Below are positions 45,006-53,785 of a DNA stretch of 64,000 nt, in pieces; within the stretch, counting starts at the first letter, position 1, and every line of letters starts with the position of its first letter. The notes below the pieces were generated by a model. That model worked only from the letters and a program-made list of their open reading frames with translations, did not search any database and had not been told where the DNA came from. Source of the DNA: Flavobacterium haoranii (GTDB lineage Bacteria; Bacteroidota; Bacteroidia; Flavobacteriales; Flavobacteriaceae); NCBI GenBank assembly GCA_003246205.1, contig QKBC01000015.1, positions 45,656 to 109,655 of the forward strand, written 5' to 3'. The translations under genes were made by a program, and so were the position numbers.

Positions 45006-45143
45006 ATGAAAAAATTAATTGTATTACTGGCGATATCAGGAGCTCTTTTAACAACCTCTTGTTCCAGTGGATGGAGTTGCAAAGCCAGTTACTGCAAAAA
45101 AGATTCTACAACAAAAATGAAATCAAAGAATGCTGAAGCATAA
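45006..45143 (+). CDS. 45-residue Cys-rich lipoprotein
   Basis: A small gene 6 bases after the OmpA/PD40 stop. The signal is MKKLIVLLAISGALLTTSC with lipobox Cys19, then SSGWSCKASYCKK with Cys25 and Cys30, and a short basic tail. It shares the lipobox-to-C-x(4-5)-C design with the 57-residue protein at 43078. The function is unknown; position suggests a partner of the OmpA protein. A terminator follows at once. Confidence 0.68.
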   Translation: MKKLIVLLAISGALLTTSCSSGWSCKASYCKKDSTTKMKSKNAEA

Positions 45144-45147
45144 AAAT

Positions 45148-45180
45148 AAAAAGGGAAGTTTTAAAAACTTCCCTTTTTTT
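45148..45180. terminator. Bidirectional terminator before clpX 3' end
   Basis: AAAAAGGGAAGTTT and AAACTTCCCTTTTT pair around TAA, with A and T ends. It serves the OmpA/lipoprotein unit and the converging clpX. Confidence 0.87.
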
Positions 45181-45203
45181 ATTATCTATAATTTATCTCT
45201 TTT

Positions 45204-46436
45204 TTAAGAAGCAGTCTTTAAACGTTGTAATAAATTCTTGTTTAAACTATGTTCTGCAAAATTTTTAGTCACTACTAATTCTTTCTCAGAAGAACTTGGC
45301 AACTCAAACATTACATCTGTTAAAATAGCCTCGCACAATGAACGTAGACCTCTAGCTCCTAGTTTATACTCTAAAGCTTTGTCTACGATAAACTGTAATG
45401 CCTCTTCTTCCATAGAAAAATCAACATCATCCATTTCAAACAACTTTTTATATTGTTTTACTAAAGCATTCTTAGGCTCTGTTAAAATGGCTCGCAATGT
45501 TTTAGCATCTAGTGGATCCATGTGTGTTAAAACCGGTAAACGTCCTATAATTTCAGGAATCAATCCAAAATCTTTTAAATCTTTAGGTACAACATATTGC
45601 AATAGATTATCCTTGTCAATAGCATCTGTATTTTTAGAAGAACCATAACCTACAGCCTGACGATTTAAACGTTTGGAAATAATACGTTCGATACCATCAA
45701 AAGCTCCTCCGGCGATAAACAAAATATTTTGTGTATTGACCTCAACAAATTTCTGATCCGGATGCTTTCTTCCACCCTTTGGCGGAACGTTAACAACTGT
45801 TCCTTCTAATAATTTCAGCAATGCTTGCTGAACACCTTCTCCTGAAACATCACGTGTTATGGAAGGGTTGTCACTTTTACGGGCAATTTTATCTATTTCA
45901 TCTATAAAAACAATACCTCGTTCAGCTTTTGAAACATCATAATCAGCCGCCTGTAACAATCGGGTTAAGATACTTTCCACATCTTCTCCTACATATCCGG
46001 CTTCTGTTAGAACAGTAGCATCAACAATTGCTAACGGAACATTTAACATTTTTGCAATGGTTTTAGCCACTAATGTTTTTCCGGTTCCGGTTTGTCCTAC
46101 CATGATAATGTTACTCTTTTCAATCTCTACTTCATCGTCTAGTTGTTTTTGCAATAAACGTTTGTAGTGATTATAAACTGCAACACTCATTACTTTTTTA
46201 GTTTGATCCTGTCCGATGATATATTCGTCTAAAAACGCTTTAATCTCTTTCGGTTTTAACAAGACCAACTCGGCAAGCAAATCGCTCTTACCGTTTTGTT
46301 TTAATTCTTCTAATACAATGCCGTGCGCCTGCTCAATACAACGATCACAGATATGTGCATTTATTCCGGCAATCAATAAATTGGTTTCTGGCTTTTTTCT
46401 ACCACAAAACGAACATTCTAATACTTCTTTAGCCAT
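45204..46436 (-). CDS. clpX: ATP-dependent Clp protease ATP-binding subunit ClpX
   Basis: A AAA+ unfoldase that feeds substrates to ClpP. The 410-residue protein has the N-terminal zinc domain (Cys8, Cys11, Cys30, Cys33), Walker A GQTGTGKT (114-121), Walker B FIDE (177-180), the pore loop GYVGEDV (147-153) and sensor GARGLRS. The IGF-type ClpP-binding loop and length agree with the family. It follows clpP after 72 bases on the same strand; an AT-rich hairpin lies between them. Confidence 0.97.
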   Translation of the reverse strand: MAKEVLECSFCGRKKPETNLLIAGINAHICDRCIEQAHGIVLEELKQNGKSDLLAELVLLKPKEIKAFLDEYIIGQDQTKKVMSVAVYNHYKRLLQKQLDDEVEIEKSNIIMVGQTGTGKTLVAKTIAKMLNVPLAIVDATVLTEAGYVGEDVESILTRLLQAADYDVSKAERGIVFIDEIDKIARKSDNPSITRDVSGEGVQQALLKLLEGTVVNVPPKGGRKHPDQKFVEVNTQNILFIAGGAFDGIERIISKRLNRQAVGYGSSKNTDAIDKDNLLQYVVPKDLKDFGLIPEIIGRLPVLTHMDPLDAKTLRAILTEPKNALVKQYKKLFEMDDVDFSMEEEALQFIVDKALEYKLGARGLRSLCEAILTDVMFELPSSSEKELVVTKNFAEHSLNKNLLQRLKTAS

Positions 46437-46459
46437 ATATTTATCTTTGTTGAAAGATA

Positions 46460-46488
46460 AAAGGTAAATAAACTTTTCATTTACCTTT
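46460..46488 (-). promoter_or_regulatory. Hairpin between clpP and clpX
   Basis: AAAGGTAAAT and ATTTACCTTT are perfect 10-bp arms around a 9-base loop; outside them the imperfect pair GTTGA/TCAAC extends it. No T run follows on the minus strand, so it is not a normal terminator. It may be an RNA-processing or partial-attenuation site. Confidence 0.45.
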
Positions 46489-46508
46489 CACTATCAACCT
46501 TATTCCTT

Positions 46509-47183
46509 TTATCTGGTTAACACTTCATCAATCATTCCATATTCTTTTGCTTCTTTAGCAATCATCCAGTAATCTCTATCACTATCTTCATTTACTTTTT
46601 CAATAGTTTGTCCTGAATGTTTAGAAATGATTTCGTATAATTCTCCTTTTAATTTTAAAATTTCACGTGCTGTAATTTCAATATCAGAAGCTTGACCTTG
46701 AGCTCCACCAAGCGGTTGGTGGATCATAACACGAGAGTGTGGCAAAGCACTACGTTTTCCGGCTGCTCCTGCACATAATAATACGGCCCCCATTGAAGCT
46801 GCCATACCTGTACAAATAGTTGCCACATCCGGCTTAATGAATTGCATAGTATCATAAATACCTAATCCGGCATAAACTCCTCCTCCTGGTGAGTTTACGT
46901 AAATTTGAATATCTTTAGACGCATCTAAACTTTCCAAAAACAACAATTGTGCTTGCACAATATTAGCGATTTGATCATCGATACCGGTACCTAAAAAAAT
47001 AATTCTGTCCATCATTAAACGAGAGAACACATCTAATTGTGTTACATTCAACTGACGTTCTTCCATAATATATGGTGTCATTCCTACCGGAGGCGTTACA
47101 CGACTTGTGATTTTGTCGTAGTACAAACTGTTTATTTTGTGATGCTTTGTAGCATATTTTTGAAATTCTTTACCAAAATTCAT
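46509..47183 (-). CDS. clpP: ATP-dependent Clp protease proteolytic subunit
   Basis: A serine protease that forms a 14-mer chamber with ClpX or ClpA/C caps. The 224-residue protein has catalytic Ser130 in GMAASMGA, His155 in HQPLGG and Asp204 in DRDYWM. The [14 protein letters not shown] stretch (98-111) follows the family. An N-terminal extension of about 25 residues compared with E. coli ClpP looks like the usual propeptide of Bacteroidota forms. The gene lies between tig and clpX, the classic order. Confidence 0.97.
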   Translation of the reverse strand: MNFGKEFQKYATKHHKINSLYYDKITSRVTPPVGMTPYIMEERQLNVTQLDVFSRLMMDRIIFLGTGIDDQIANIVQAQLLFLESLDASKDIQIYVNSPGGGVYAGLGIYDTMQFIKPDVATICTGMAASMGAVLLCAGAAGKRSALPHSRVMIHQPLGGAQGQASDIEITAREILKLKGELYEIISKHSGQTIEKVNEDSDRDYWMIAKEAKEYGMIDEVLTR

Positions 47184-47207
47184 ACTGAATTAAATTAAGG
47201 GTTCATA

Positions 47208-47240
47208 AAAAACAAACGTCAAACTATAAAGTTTGACGTT
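47208..47240 (-). terminator. Terminator after tig, or clpP leader hairpin
   Basis: AACGTCAAACT and AGTTTGACGTT pair perfectly (11 bp) around a 4-base loop and are followed on the minus strand by TTTGTTTTTT. A TATCTTTG element (minus, 47248-47241) sits just before it, so the hairpin may also be the start of the clpP leader RNA. Confidence 0.7.
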
Positions 47241-47267
47241 CAAAGATAATTATTTTTTATGAAAAAA

Positions 47268-48593
47268 TTATTCTCCGTACATCTCTTTAATAAACTGATC
47301 GTAGTTTACTTTTTTAGATTTAGCTCCTACTTTTTCTTTAAATAAGCCTAACATCTTTTCGCTCATCACTTGTTCAGACAAACGTTTTACCTCTTCTTGG
47401 TTAGAAAGTACACGAGCTACAATTCCTTCTACTTCTTCATCAGATGGATTTAATTGACCAAATTGAGCCATTTGTTTTTTGATTAAATCAGCTGTATGGG
47501 CTTTTAAATCTTCAAATTGAATTTGTAAATCATTATCTGCAATGATTTTATTTTCAATTAGCTGATAACGCAATCCTTTTTCAGATTTATTGTACTCTTC
47601 CTCAGCTTGTTCAACTGTTAATGGATTTTCACCAACTGTTTGAATCCATTTTTTTAAGAATTCAGCAGGCAATTCAAATTTTGTATTCTCAATTAGGTTT
47701 TCAATAACATCATTTAAGAATTTTTGATCAGCTTGTTCTGCAAATTGAGCTTCTGCATCTTCTTTAATTTTTGCTTTCAACTCTTCTACTGATGCTACTT
47801 GGCCTTCTCCGAATAATTTATCAAATAATTCTTGATTTAATTCTGCTTTCTCAACTTCATTAATTTCTTCAATTGTAAAATCAACATTGATATCTAAACC
47901 ATGAACGTCATCATGAGAAACTTTTAAATAATCCATCAATTTGTGATCGTCATCAAAAAGTCCTTTAGTAGCTAAAGTTACTACATCACCAACTTTTTTA
48001 CCTACAAATTGTTTTGCTGCCTTTTTATCTTTAAAAATATCTAATGTAATATTAGCCGAATTATTAATTCCTTTTTCTTCATTTGAAAAAGTACCACGGA
48101 TATTACTATCTTCTGTTACTTTATCTTGAGGAACTAATTTTCCATATTGTTTTTGAATACGCTCAACTTGTTCATCCAACATTTTGTCGTCAGCTTCAAT
48201 ATCGAATTTTGTTACTTTACTTTTTGCCGCTAAATCAACTGTAAATTCAGGAGCAAGACCTAATTCAAATTCAAACGTAAAGTCATCACCGTCCCAATCG
48301 AAATCTTCAGTAACTTTTGGAAGTGGGTTACCTAAAATATCAATTTTTTCTTCCACCAAATAATCGTTTAATGAAGATTGCAACAATTTGTTAACCTCAT
48401 CAAATAAAACTGATTTTCCGTATTGTTTTTGGATAAGGCTCATAGGCACTTGTCCTTTTCTAAAACCTGGAATATTAGCATTCTTTCTATAGTCTGCAAG
48501 TACTTTTTGTACTTTATCTGCATAATCTTCTTTTGAAATGGCTACTGTTACAATAGCATTTAATGCATCTACCTGCTCTCTTGAAATGTTCAT
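47268..48593 (-). CDS. tig: Trigger factor
   Basis: A ribosome-bound chaperone for nascent chains with peptidyl-prolyl isomerase fold. The 441-residue protein has the ribosome-binding domain with the signature GFRKGQVPMSLI (about 40-51), a PPIase-like middle (about 155-245) and a long helical C-terminal domain. The ribosome docking loop is the GFRKG form, close to the consensus GFRxGK. The middle domain appears divergent from FKBP and may lack isomerase activity. It is first of tig-clpP-clpX, linking folding and degradation. Confidence 0.95.
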   Translation of the reverse strand: MNISREQVDALNAIVTVAISKEDYADKVQKVLADYRKNANIPGFRKGQVPMSLIQKQYGKSVLFDEVNKLLQSSLNDYLVEEKIDILGNPLPKVTEDFDWDGDDFTFEFELGLAPEFTVDLAAKSKVTKFDIEADDKMLDEQVERIQKQYGKLVPQDKVTEDSNIRGTFSNEEKGINNSANITLDIFKDKKAAKQFVGKKVGDVVTLATKGLFDDDHKLMDYLKVSHDDVHGLDINVDFTIEEINEVEKAELNQELFDKLFGEGQVASVEELKAKIKEDAEAQFAEQADQKFLNDVIENLIENTKFELPAEFLKKWIQTVGENPLTVEQAEEEYNKSEKGLRYQLIENKIIADNDLQIQFEDLKAHTADLIKKQMAQFGQLNPSDEEVEGIVARVLSNQEEVKRLSEQVMSEKMLGLFKEKVGAKSKKVNYDQFIKEMYGE

Positions 48594-48619
48594 TATGTTA
48601 TTAATTTAATGTCATAAAA

Positions 48620-48656
48620 TTTGGGTTGCAAAATTATAGATTTTTTACAACCCAAA
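48620..48656 (-). promoter_or_regulatory. tig promoter region with flanking inverted repeat
   Basis: On the minus strand TAATTTTG (48636-48629) matches the -7 consensus, with TTG candidates at 48659-48657 (20-base spacer) and 48655-48653 (16-base spacer). The element lies between the arms of a perfect 9-bp inverted repeat, TTTGGGTTG (48620-48628) and CAACCCAAA (48648-48656), separated by 19 bases. This could be an operator or, less likely because of the long loop, the terminator of the upstream holin-like gene. Confidence 0.5.
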
Positions 48657-48693
48657 CAAGTTTTTAATTAATTGAATTTCAGTTTACTATTTT

Positions 48694-49038
48694 TTAGTTT
48701 TCATCCACAAATATTTTATTAAGAACGGATTGCAAAACAGACAGAATAATACTAAACAGCAAAGCACTTAAAAAACTATTCACATAGAAACCTCCTACGA
48801 AGTACCCGGCCAGCATTATGATTGCCGCATTAATCACCAAAAGAAATAACCCCAGTGTTAAAACCGTTGCCGGAATAGTTAACAATATCAAAAGAGGTTT
48901 AACAAAAACATTTAACAGTCCCAGAACAACAGCAACCACTAAGGCTGTCTGGATGCTATCTACAGTTATTCCAGGCAAGAAATGCGATAAAACTACAATC
49001 AAAACTGTAGTAATAATCAATTTAATAATTAATTTCAT
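48694..49038 (-). CDS. Phage holin family (4-TMS superfamily IV) membrane protein
   Basis: A 114-residue protein with four hydrophobic helices separated by short turns (about 3-20, 30-52, 58-80 and 88-108). The stretch LGLLNVFVKPLLILLTIPATVLTLGLFLLVINA (given as NVFVKPLLILLTIPATVLTL, near 43-62) is the signature of the family often called phage holin family IV. In bacteria these are common single chromosomal genes and not evidence of a prophage. The function is unknown. Confidence 0.85.
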   Translation of the reverse strand: MKLIIKLIITTVLIVVLSHFLPGITVDSIQTALVVAVVLGLLNVFVKPLLILLTIPATVLTLGLFLLVINAAIIMLAGYFVGGFYVNSFLSALLFSIILSVLQSVLNKIFVDEN

Positions 49039-49084
49039 TTGTTTATTTTTTAGTTATTGCTTTAGACCTGAAATATAAAAATAA

Positions 49085-49114
49085 AAAAAGACACCAAAAA
49101 ATGTCGGTGTCTTT
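49085..49114 (-). terminator. Terminator after the SGNH lipoprotein gene
   Basis: AAAAAGACACC and GGTGTCTTTT pair around a 9-base loop, with a T run on the minus strand. It follows the minus-strand SGNH gene by 34 bases. Confidence 0.78.
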
Positions 49115-49147
49115 TCTTAAATAAAATATATAACCCAAATTTATTTT

Positions 49148-50743
49148 CTAATTTGAACCTACAATATTAATACCCGGATAATCACTCACGTATTTCAAAG
49201 GTAGGTTTGCGTTATAATGTTGATTAATCAAATTAATAATTGAATTTGTAATAACAGCATATCCTCTAGCATTTGGATGAACACCATCTAATGAGAATAA
49301 TACTTCATTTTCAGTCTCAATACCACTAAAGTAGTTAGCTGTAAAAATTTGTCCGGTTTCAATTCTTAGACCGCTTACTAATTGATTCATCAATGCATTC
49401 ATATCTGCCACAGCTAAATTATTTGCAGTAGCTATAGATACAATAGTCGTATTGAAAGCATCAGTTGCATCAGCTACTTTTGCTTTTTCATTAGCTGTTA
49501 ATACCCAATTATTTGCCATAGGGTAAGAAACTCCATTGATATTTAAACCTAAAGAAGTTAAAGTAGCAGAAGCACCTGCATTTACAGTTCCGATAACTGA
49601 CGATGCCGGCAATACTACTAAATCATTAGCTGTTGCTTGACGAGCTTTACCATAAGCCGCCCCAATCTCATTAGCAACACTTGCCGGATAACCTTGCATT
49701 TGCAAAGCTCCCGAAATTTGCGCTGTTCTATCAGCAGCATCTGCGTCATAAATTAAAATCGGATTAGCAGAAGTTCCAGACAATGGATTTACTCTATCAG
49801 ACTCTCCATAAGCTGTAAAAACAGCATCTAAAGGTCCGTATAAATTTGTATTCAACAAATCAATATTAGTCTGACCTCCTAAAGCGGCCGGAGATAATGG
49901 CGCATAAGGTACAGTTGTAAAATAAGGAATAGAAGTTACGCTTGGAATTGTTGCTACAACTCCTTTTGCTCCTCCTGAAATCAATGTATTTACTATCGAT
50001 GAATAAACACTTCCAAACACCATTGCATTTGTAATGTCATTACCACCATAAGTCGAAGGATCTGTGTTTCCTGTTTCATTATGATCTGCAGCAGGTGTCA
50101 TCCCATCTGATTGAGCTCCACCGTTTGTAGCATAAGACAATACATCATTTGACCCAATCCAGTTCGTAAAAAATGTTGGATTCATAGCCATAGCATCTTC
50201 TAAAACCGAAGCATTAGAACTACTTGCCATTCTAACGAAATATGGATTAGCTGCTCCAATGCTAATTCCTGCGATATTACCATATCCATTAGCCCCTAAA
50301 TGAAAAGATTTAGCACCAGGTACCCCCATATTATTATAAGGTCCTGCATGAATATCTGACACTTCAATTGTTGGTGTTCCCACAATATTTTCCGGTCTAC
50401 CTTGTGAAGCATCAATCACTAATCTTGTTGCTGCTATTTGAACTCCTCCAAGCATTAAACCCCCTAAATTGTTTACATCATCACCATAATATGGCTGAGT
50501 AAAACTTCCGCCACCTACTAAAGCAAATTGTTGTGCTAACATATTTGGATATGAATTCTCCTGACCTGTTCTGTAAACTGCTCCGTCCATATAACCGGCA
50601 GTCAAAGAATTCCCAACTGCTACGTAAGAAGTAAAATCAGCATCTCCCGAGGTGTAATTTGCATCCACATCATTTTCAAACTCCGGCTCACATGAAGCAA
50701 ATCCGGCAGCTAAAATTGCTAAATATATAAATTTATTTTTCAT
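49148..50743 (-). CDS. SGNH/GDSL-hydrolase-like lipoprotein
   Basis: From the ATG at 50743 it has 531 residues; a TTG 21 bases upstream gives a worse signal. The signal MKNKFIYLAILAAGFASC has lipobox Cys18. The SGNH nucleophile is Ser46 in AVGNSLTAGY, a GSND-like block occurs in WIGSNDVLSY (block III), and the Asp486/His489 pair lies in LDGVHPNARGYA (block V). A long insert separates the blocks. The hydrolytic substrate is unknown; an acyl ester is likely. It starts 23 bases after the FadL-type porin gene, so the two probably handle the same lipid. Confidence 0.85.
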   Translation of the reverse strand: MKNKFIYLAILAAGFASCEPEFENDVDANYTSGDADFTSYVAVGNSLTAGYMDGAVYRTGQENSYPNMLAQQFALVGGGSFTQPYYGDDVNNLGGLMLGGVQIAATRLVIDASQGRPENIVGTPTIEVSDIHAGPYNNMGVPGAKSFHLGANGYGNIAGISIGAANPYFVRMASSSNASVLEDAMAMNPTFFTNWIGSNDVLSYATNGGAQSDGMTPAADHNETGNTDPSTYGGNDITNAMVFGSVYSSIVNTLISGGAKGVVATIPSVTSIPYFTTVPYAPLSPAALGGQTNIDLLNTNLYGPLDAVFTAYGESDRVNPLSGTSANPILIYDADAADRTAQISGALQMQGYPASVANEIGAAYGKARQATANDLVVLPASSVIGTVNAGASATLTSLGLNINGVSYPMANNWVLTANEKAKVADATDAFNTTIVSIATANNLAVADMNALMNQLVSGLRIETGQIFTANYFSGIETENEVLFSLDGVHPNARGYAVITNSIINLINQHYNANLPLKYVSDYPGINIVGSN

Positions 50744-50766
50744 TTTTTTCTTGTTTAAAATCAATA

Positions 50767-52029
50767 TTAGAAACTATATGTTACCCCTAAACCAGGAGAA
50801 AATACTACAGATTTATAAGTACCTCCGAAAGACGGATTAGGTTGTCCTGAAATCGGATCTGTTGAATAATCATAAGAATTATCAATCTCATCAAAATGCA
50901 AATACAAGAATGAGAAGTCAACACCGAATTTTTGATTCAACTGATATGTTAAACCTCCTGTAAAGCCCATAGAATCGTTTCTTGGTGTTTCCGGAGCAAA
51001 ATAACCATCTTGTACCGGACTTTGATCGTGATACCATCCTGCTCTAAAAGTAAATTTATCGTTTGCTTGATATTGAGTACCAATTCTAAACGTACTAGAG
51101 TTTTTATAGTTTCTTGGATTTAAAGATTCGCTTCCATTTGCAAATTTAACATCTAATGCTTTATAAGAATCCCACATAGTATAATTATAGTCAAATGCCA
51201 TTAACCATTTATCTGTAATTTGATACGAAAAACCTACTGTTAACTCAGCTGGTAACGGAAGGTCTGCATCAAAAGTAGTATTTTGGAAACTTGGATCATT
51301 CGTTGCAAAATCCGGAACATTATAAAAATTAGCATCTCCTCCACGAGCTTCCATTGTGATTTCAGAACGGTAATTCATCCCCAAACGGATTTTATCAGTC
51401 GGATTAAACATAAATCCTAATGTGTATCCCCAAGCTGTAATACCTGAATCTTCGATAGTTAAATTAGTTGCTGTTCCGTCTGCTGATTGAAAAGCAGGAT
51501 TCATTGTAACATCTCTATTAAATTTAACCATACCAATAGCATAGATAGGTCCACCACCTACACTAAAATGTTCTCCAACTCTAATAGAAACTGAGGGCTG
51601 AACAAAAATAGCTTGTAAGTCAATATTATTCACCAAGTGAGATCCTTCCCAACCTTGGTCCCATTCTACTGCACTACCATAAGGTGTATAAACAGCCAAA
51701 CCAGCTGTTAACCAATCGTTCAAACGATACGTTGCATAAACTTCCAGTGGAGTTCCTACATTAGTTGTAGAGGCTGTCCAATTGTAAGTAGAATTTTGAA
51801 ACTTAGTTTTAGCTACCAAAGCATTAGCTCCTATAGACAAGTTAAACTTATTTTCCAAATAAGCCATCCCTGCAGGGTTAAAAAATGAAACTTCGGCACT
51901 ATTAACTACAGCTACACCTGTATGCCCCATCGCCAACTGCTTTTGCCCTTGCATTGCCACTCTATATCCTCCCGCATAAACAGAAGTACCAGCTAGTGCT
52001 AAAAGCGCTAAAGAAAGTAATTTTCTCAT
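50767..52029 (-). CDS. OmpP1/FadL/TodX family outer membrane transporter
   Basis: A 420-residue beta-barrel for hydrophobic substrates such as fatty acids. It has a signal peptide (1-19, ending TSVYAGG), then the conserved start YRVAMQGQKQLAMGHTGVAVVNSAEVSFFNPAGMAYL (given as SAEVSFFNPAGMAYLENK, near 44-61), the family NPA signature. The C-terminus ends in VTYSF, the usual barrel-assembly signal. It is the first gene of the unit with the SGNH lipoprotein, and a consensus promoter precedes it. Confidence 0.93.
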   Translation of the reverse strand: MRKLLSLALLALAGTSVYAGGYRVAMQGQKQLAMGHTGVAVVNSAEVSFFNPAGMAYLENKFNLSIGANALVAKTKFQNSTYNWTASTTNVGTPLEVYATYRLNDWLTAGLAVYTPYGSAVEWDQGWEGSHLVNNIDLQAIFVQPSVSIRVGEHFSVGGGPIYAIGMVKFNRDVTMNPAFQSADGTATNLTIEDSGITAWGYTLGFMFNPTDKIRLGMNYRSEITMEARGGDANFYNVPDFATNDPSFQNTTFDADLPLPAELTVGFSYQITDKWLMAFDYNYTMWDSYKALDVKFANGSESLNPRNYKNSSTFRIGTQYQANDKFTFRAGWYHDQSPVQDGYFAPETPRNDSMGFTGGLTYQLNQKFGVDFSFLYLHFDEIDNSYDYSTDPISGQPNPSFGGTYKSVVFSPGLGVTYSF

Positions 52030-52072
52030 AATTCTGATTTGTTAGTTTTTTTCGAATAAAATTTCTACAATT

Positions 52073-52102
52073 CAAAATTATAACAAAATATGGAATATGC
52101 AA
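52073..52102 (-). promoter_or_regulatory. Promoter of the FadL-SGNH unit
   Basis: On the minus strand TTG (52102-52100), a 19-base spacer and TAATTTTG (52080-52073) fit the consensus. It lies 44 bases before the FadL start. Confidence 0.65.
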
Positions 52103-52112
52103 TTTTTTACGC

Positions 52113-52140
52113 AAAAATATTATGAACGCATAATATTTTT
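52113..52140 (-). terminator. AT-rich terminator after the alpha/beta hydrolase gene
   Basis: AAAAATATTATG and CATAATATTTTT are perfect 12-bp arms around AACG. It follows the minus-strand hydrolase by 5 bases and precedes the FadL promoter. Confidence 0.72.
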
Positions 52141-52144
52141 ATGT

Positions 52145-52909
52145 TTATTTTTTGATATACTCAAAAACAAAGTCGTAAAATAATTGTGGATTCTCAGCGT
52201 GTAACCAGTGGCCGGCTCCTTCTATTGTTTTCAGTTCCATCAAAGGAAATTGTTTTTTGATACTTTCAATATCAGCATCTAAAATATAATTAGAAACAGA
52301 GCCTCTTACAAACAAACAAGGTTTATCAAAATGTAGATATTCAGGTAATCCCTGACCGATATTCTCTATTTTTTTATTAAAGACTTCTAAATTGAACCGA
52401 AAAGCTAATTGCCCCGGTTCTTTCCAATACAAACTTTTTAACAAAAATTGTTTTGTTCCAAAATCAGTAATATATCGAGATAAAATAGCTTCTACTTCCT
52501 GACGAGATGGTTTTAAATTAAAATCAACAGCATTCAATCCTGCTAGAATTTGCTGATGATGTGGAGCATAATGTTTAGGTCCAATATCCGCAACTATTAA
52601 TTTATCTACCAAATCCGGATTTTCGCAAGCCAATTGCATCGCTATTTTTCCACCCATAGAATGTCCTAGAACCACTATACTATTTAGTTGATGGAATCGG
52701 CAATATTCAAGCACATCTTGCGCCATAACTTCATAATCAAATTCTTCAGAATGAAAACTCCTGCCATGATTACGCATATCAAGCAAATGAACCTGATATC
52801 CCAACTCAGAAAACTTGAGTCCTAACGTTTTCCAATTATCCGACATTCCTAAAAATCCATGAAGAATTATAAAAGGTTTTCCGACTCCTTCTATTTTTGA
52901 ATATAGCAT
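52145..52909 (-). CDS. Alpha/beta fold hydrolase (YbfF-like)
   Basis: A 254-residue soluble hydrolase. It has the oxyanion motif HGFLG (17-21), DMRNHGRSFHSEEFDYE (44-60), nucleophile Ser84 in GHSMGG and catalytic His in EGAGHWLHAENP (near 234-245). The overall pattern is that of the YbfF esterase group, which cleaves short acyl-CoA or ester substrates in vitro. The physiological role is unknown. It lies 69 bases downstream of pdxJ, possibly in the same transcript. Confidence 0.88.
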   Translation of the reverse strand: MLYSKIEGVGKPFIILHGFLGMSDNWKTLGLKFSELGYQVHLLDMRNHGRSFHSEEFDYEVMAQDVLEYCRFHQLNSIVVLGHSMGGKIAMQLACENPDLVDKLIVADIGPKHYAPHHQQILAGLNAVDFNLKPSRQEVEAILSRYITDFGTKQFLLKSLYWKEPGQLAFRFNLEVFNKKIENIGQGLPEYLHFDKPCLFVRGSVSNYILDADIESIKKQFPLMELKTIEGAGHWLHAENPQLFYDFVFEYIKK

Positions 52910-52978
52910 TTTTGATTTTTTTAAATTATTTAGTACATTATAGTTACTATACTTATAACCACAAGTGTGGTTTTTATA

Positions 52979-53692
52979 TTATTTTAATCGTTGTAAATAC
53001 ATATTTACGACATTTTCCAAACCAAGATACAGCGCTTCGGAAATCAATGCGTGACCTATAGAAACTTCCAATAAGCCAGGGATATTTTCTTTGAAAAATT
53101 TTACATTATCCAAACTTAAATCATGTCCGGCATTAATCCCCAATCCTAATTCATTAGCCTTAACAGCGGCTTTTACATAAGGCTCAATCCCTTTTAAATT
53201 CCCCAAGCCAAATTGGTACGCAAAAGACTCTGTATATAATTCAATCCTATCAGCACCTGTTTCCTTCGCTCCTTCTACCATAACTTCAATCGGATCTACA
53301 AAAACAGAAGTCCTGATTCCATTACGTTTAAACTCATCAATAACTTCAATTAAAAAATTTCTATGTTTAATCGTATCCCAACCGGCATTTGAAGTAATAG
53401 CATTATCAGCATCAGGAACTAACGTAACTTGCGTGGGTTTAATTTCCAATACTAAATCGATAAATTTTCCAACCGGATTTCCTTCAATATTATATTCCGT
53501 ATAAACAACATTTTTTAAATCACGTGCATCCTGATAACGAATATGACGTTCATCCGGTCTGGGGTGAACTGTTACACCTTCTGCTCCAAATTTCTGCACG
53601 TCTTTCGCTACTTGCAATAAATCGGGCACATTGCCTCCTCTTGAATTTCGTAAAGTGGCTATTTTATTGATATTAACAGATAATTTTGTCAT
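52979..53692 (-). CDS. pdxJ: Pyridoxine 5'-phosphate synthase
   Basis: Condenses 3-amino-1-hydroxyacetone phosphate with deoxyxylulose phosphate, the last step of the DXP-dependent vitamin B6 pathway. The 237-residue TIM barrel shows LSVNINKIATLRNSRGG (3-19), GVTVHPRPDERHIRYQDARDL (given as VHPRPDERHIRYQDARDL), VTLVPD, and GHDLSLDNV near 193-201. The length is normal. It is divergent from the CBS-domain gene. Confidence 0.96.
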   Translation of the reverse strand: MTKLSVNINKIATLRNSRGGNVPDLLQVAKDVQKFGAEGVTVHPRPDERHIRYQDARDLKNVVYTEYNIEGNPVGKFIDLVLEIKPTQVTLVPDADNAITSNAGWDTIKHRNFLIEVIDEFKRNGIRTSVFVDPIEVMVEGAKETGADRIELYTESFAYQFGLGNLKGIEPYVKAAVKANELGLGINAGHDLSLDNVKFFKENIPGLLEVSIGHALISEALYLGLENVVNMYLQRLK

Positions 53693-53785
53693 GTTTTTGT
53701 TTTATTTTTACAAAAATACAAAGTATACATGGCTTAAATGCTCTTTTTTGATTAATTTGCATAAAATTTTGGTTACCTATAATAT

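Noticed and set aside
48694..49038. Holin-like gene as a sign of a prophage
   Set aside because: The four-helix family is widespread as an isolated chromosomal gene; no phage structural, lysin or integrase genes are nearby.
52957..52972. Hairpin AACCAC/GTGGTT after pdxJ as terminator
   Set aside because: The T run is on the plus side, where no gene ends; on the minus strand no T run follows, so it was not listed.
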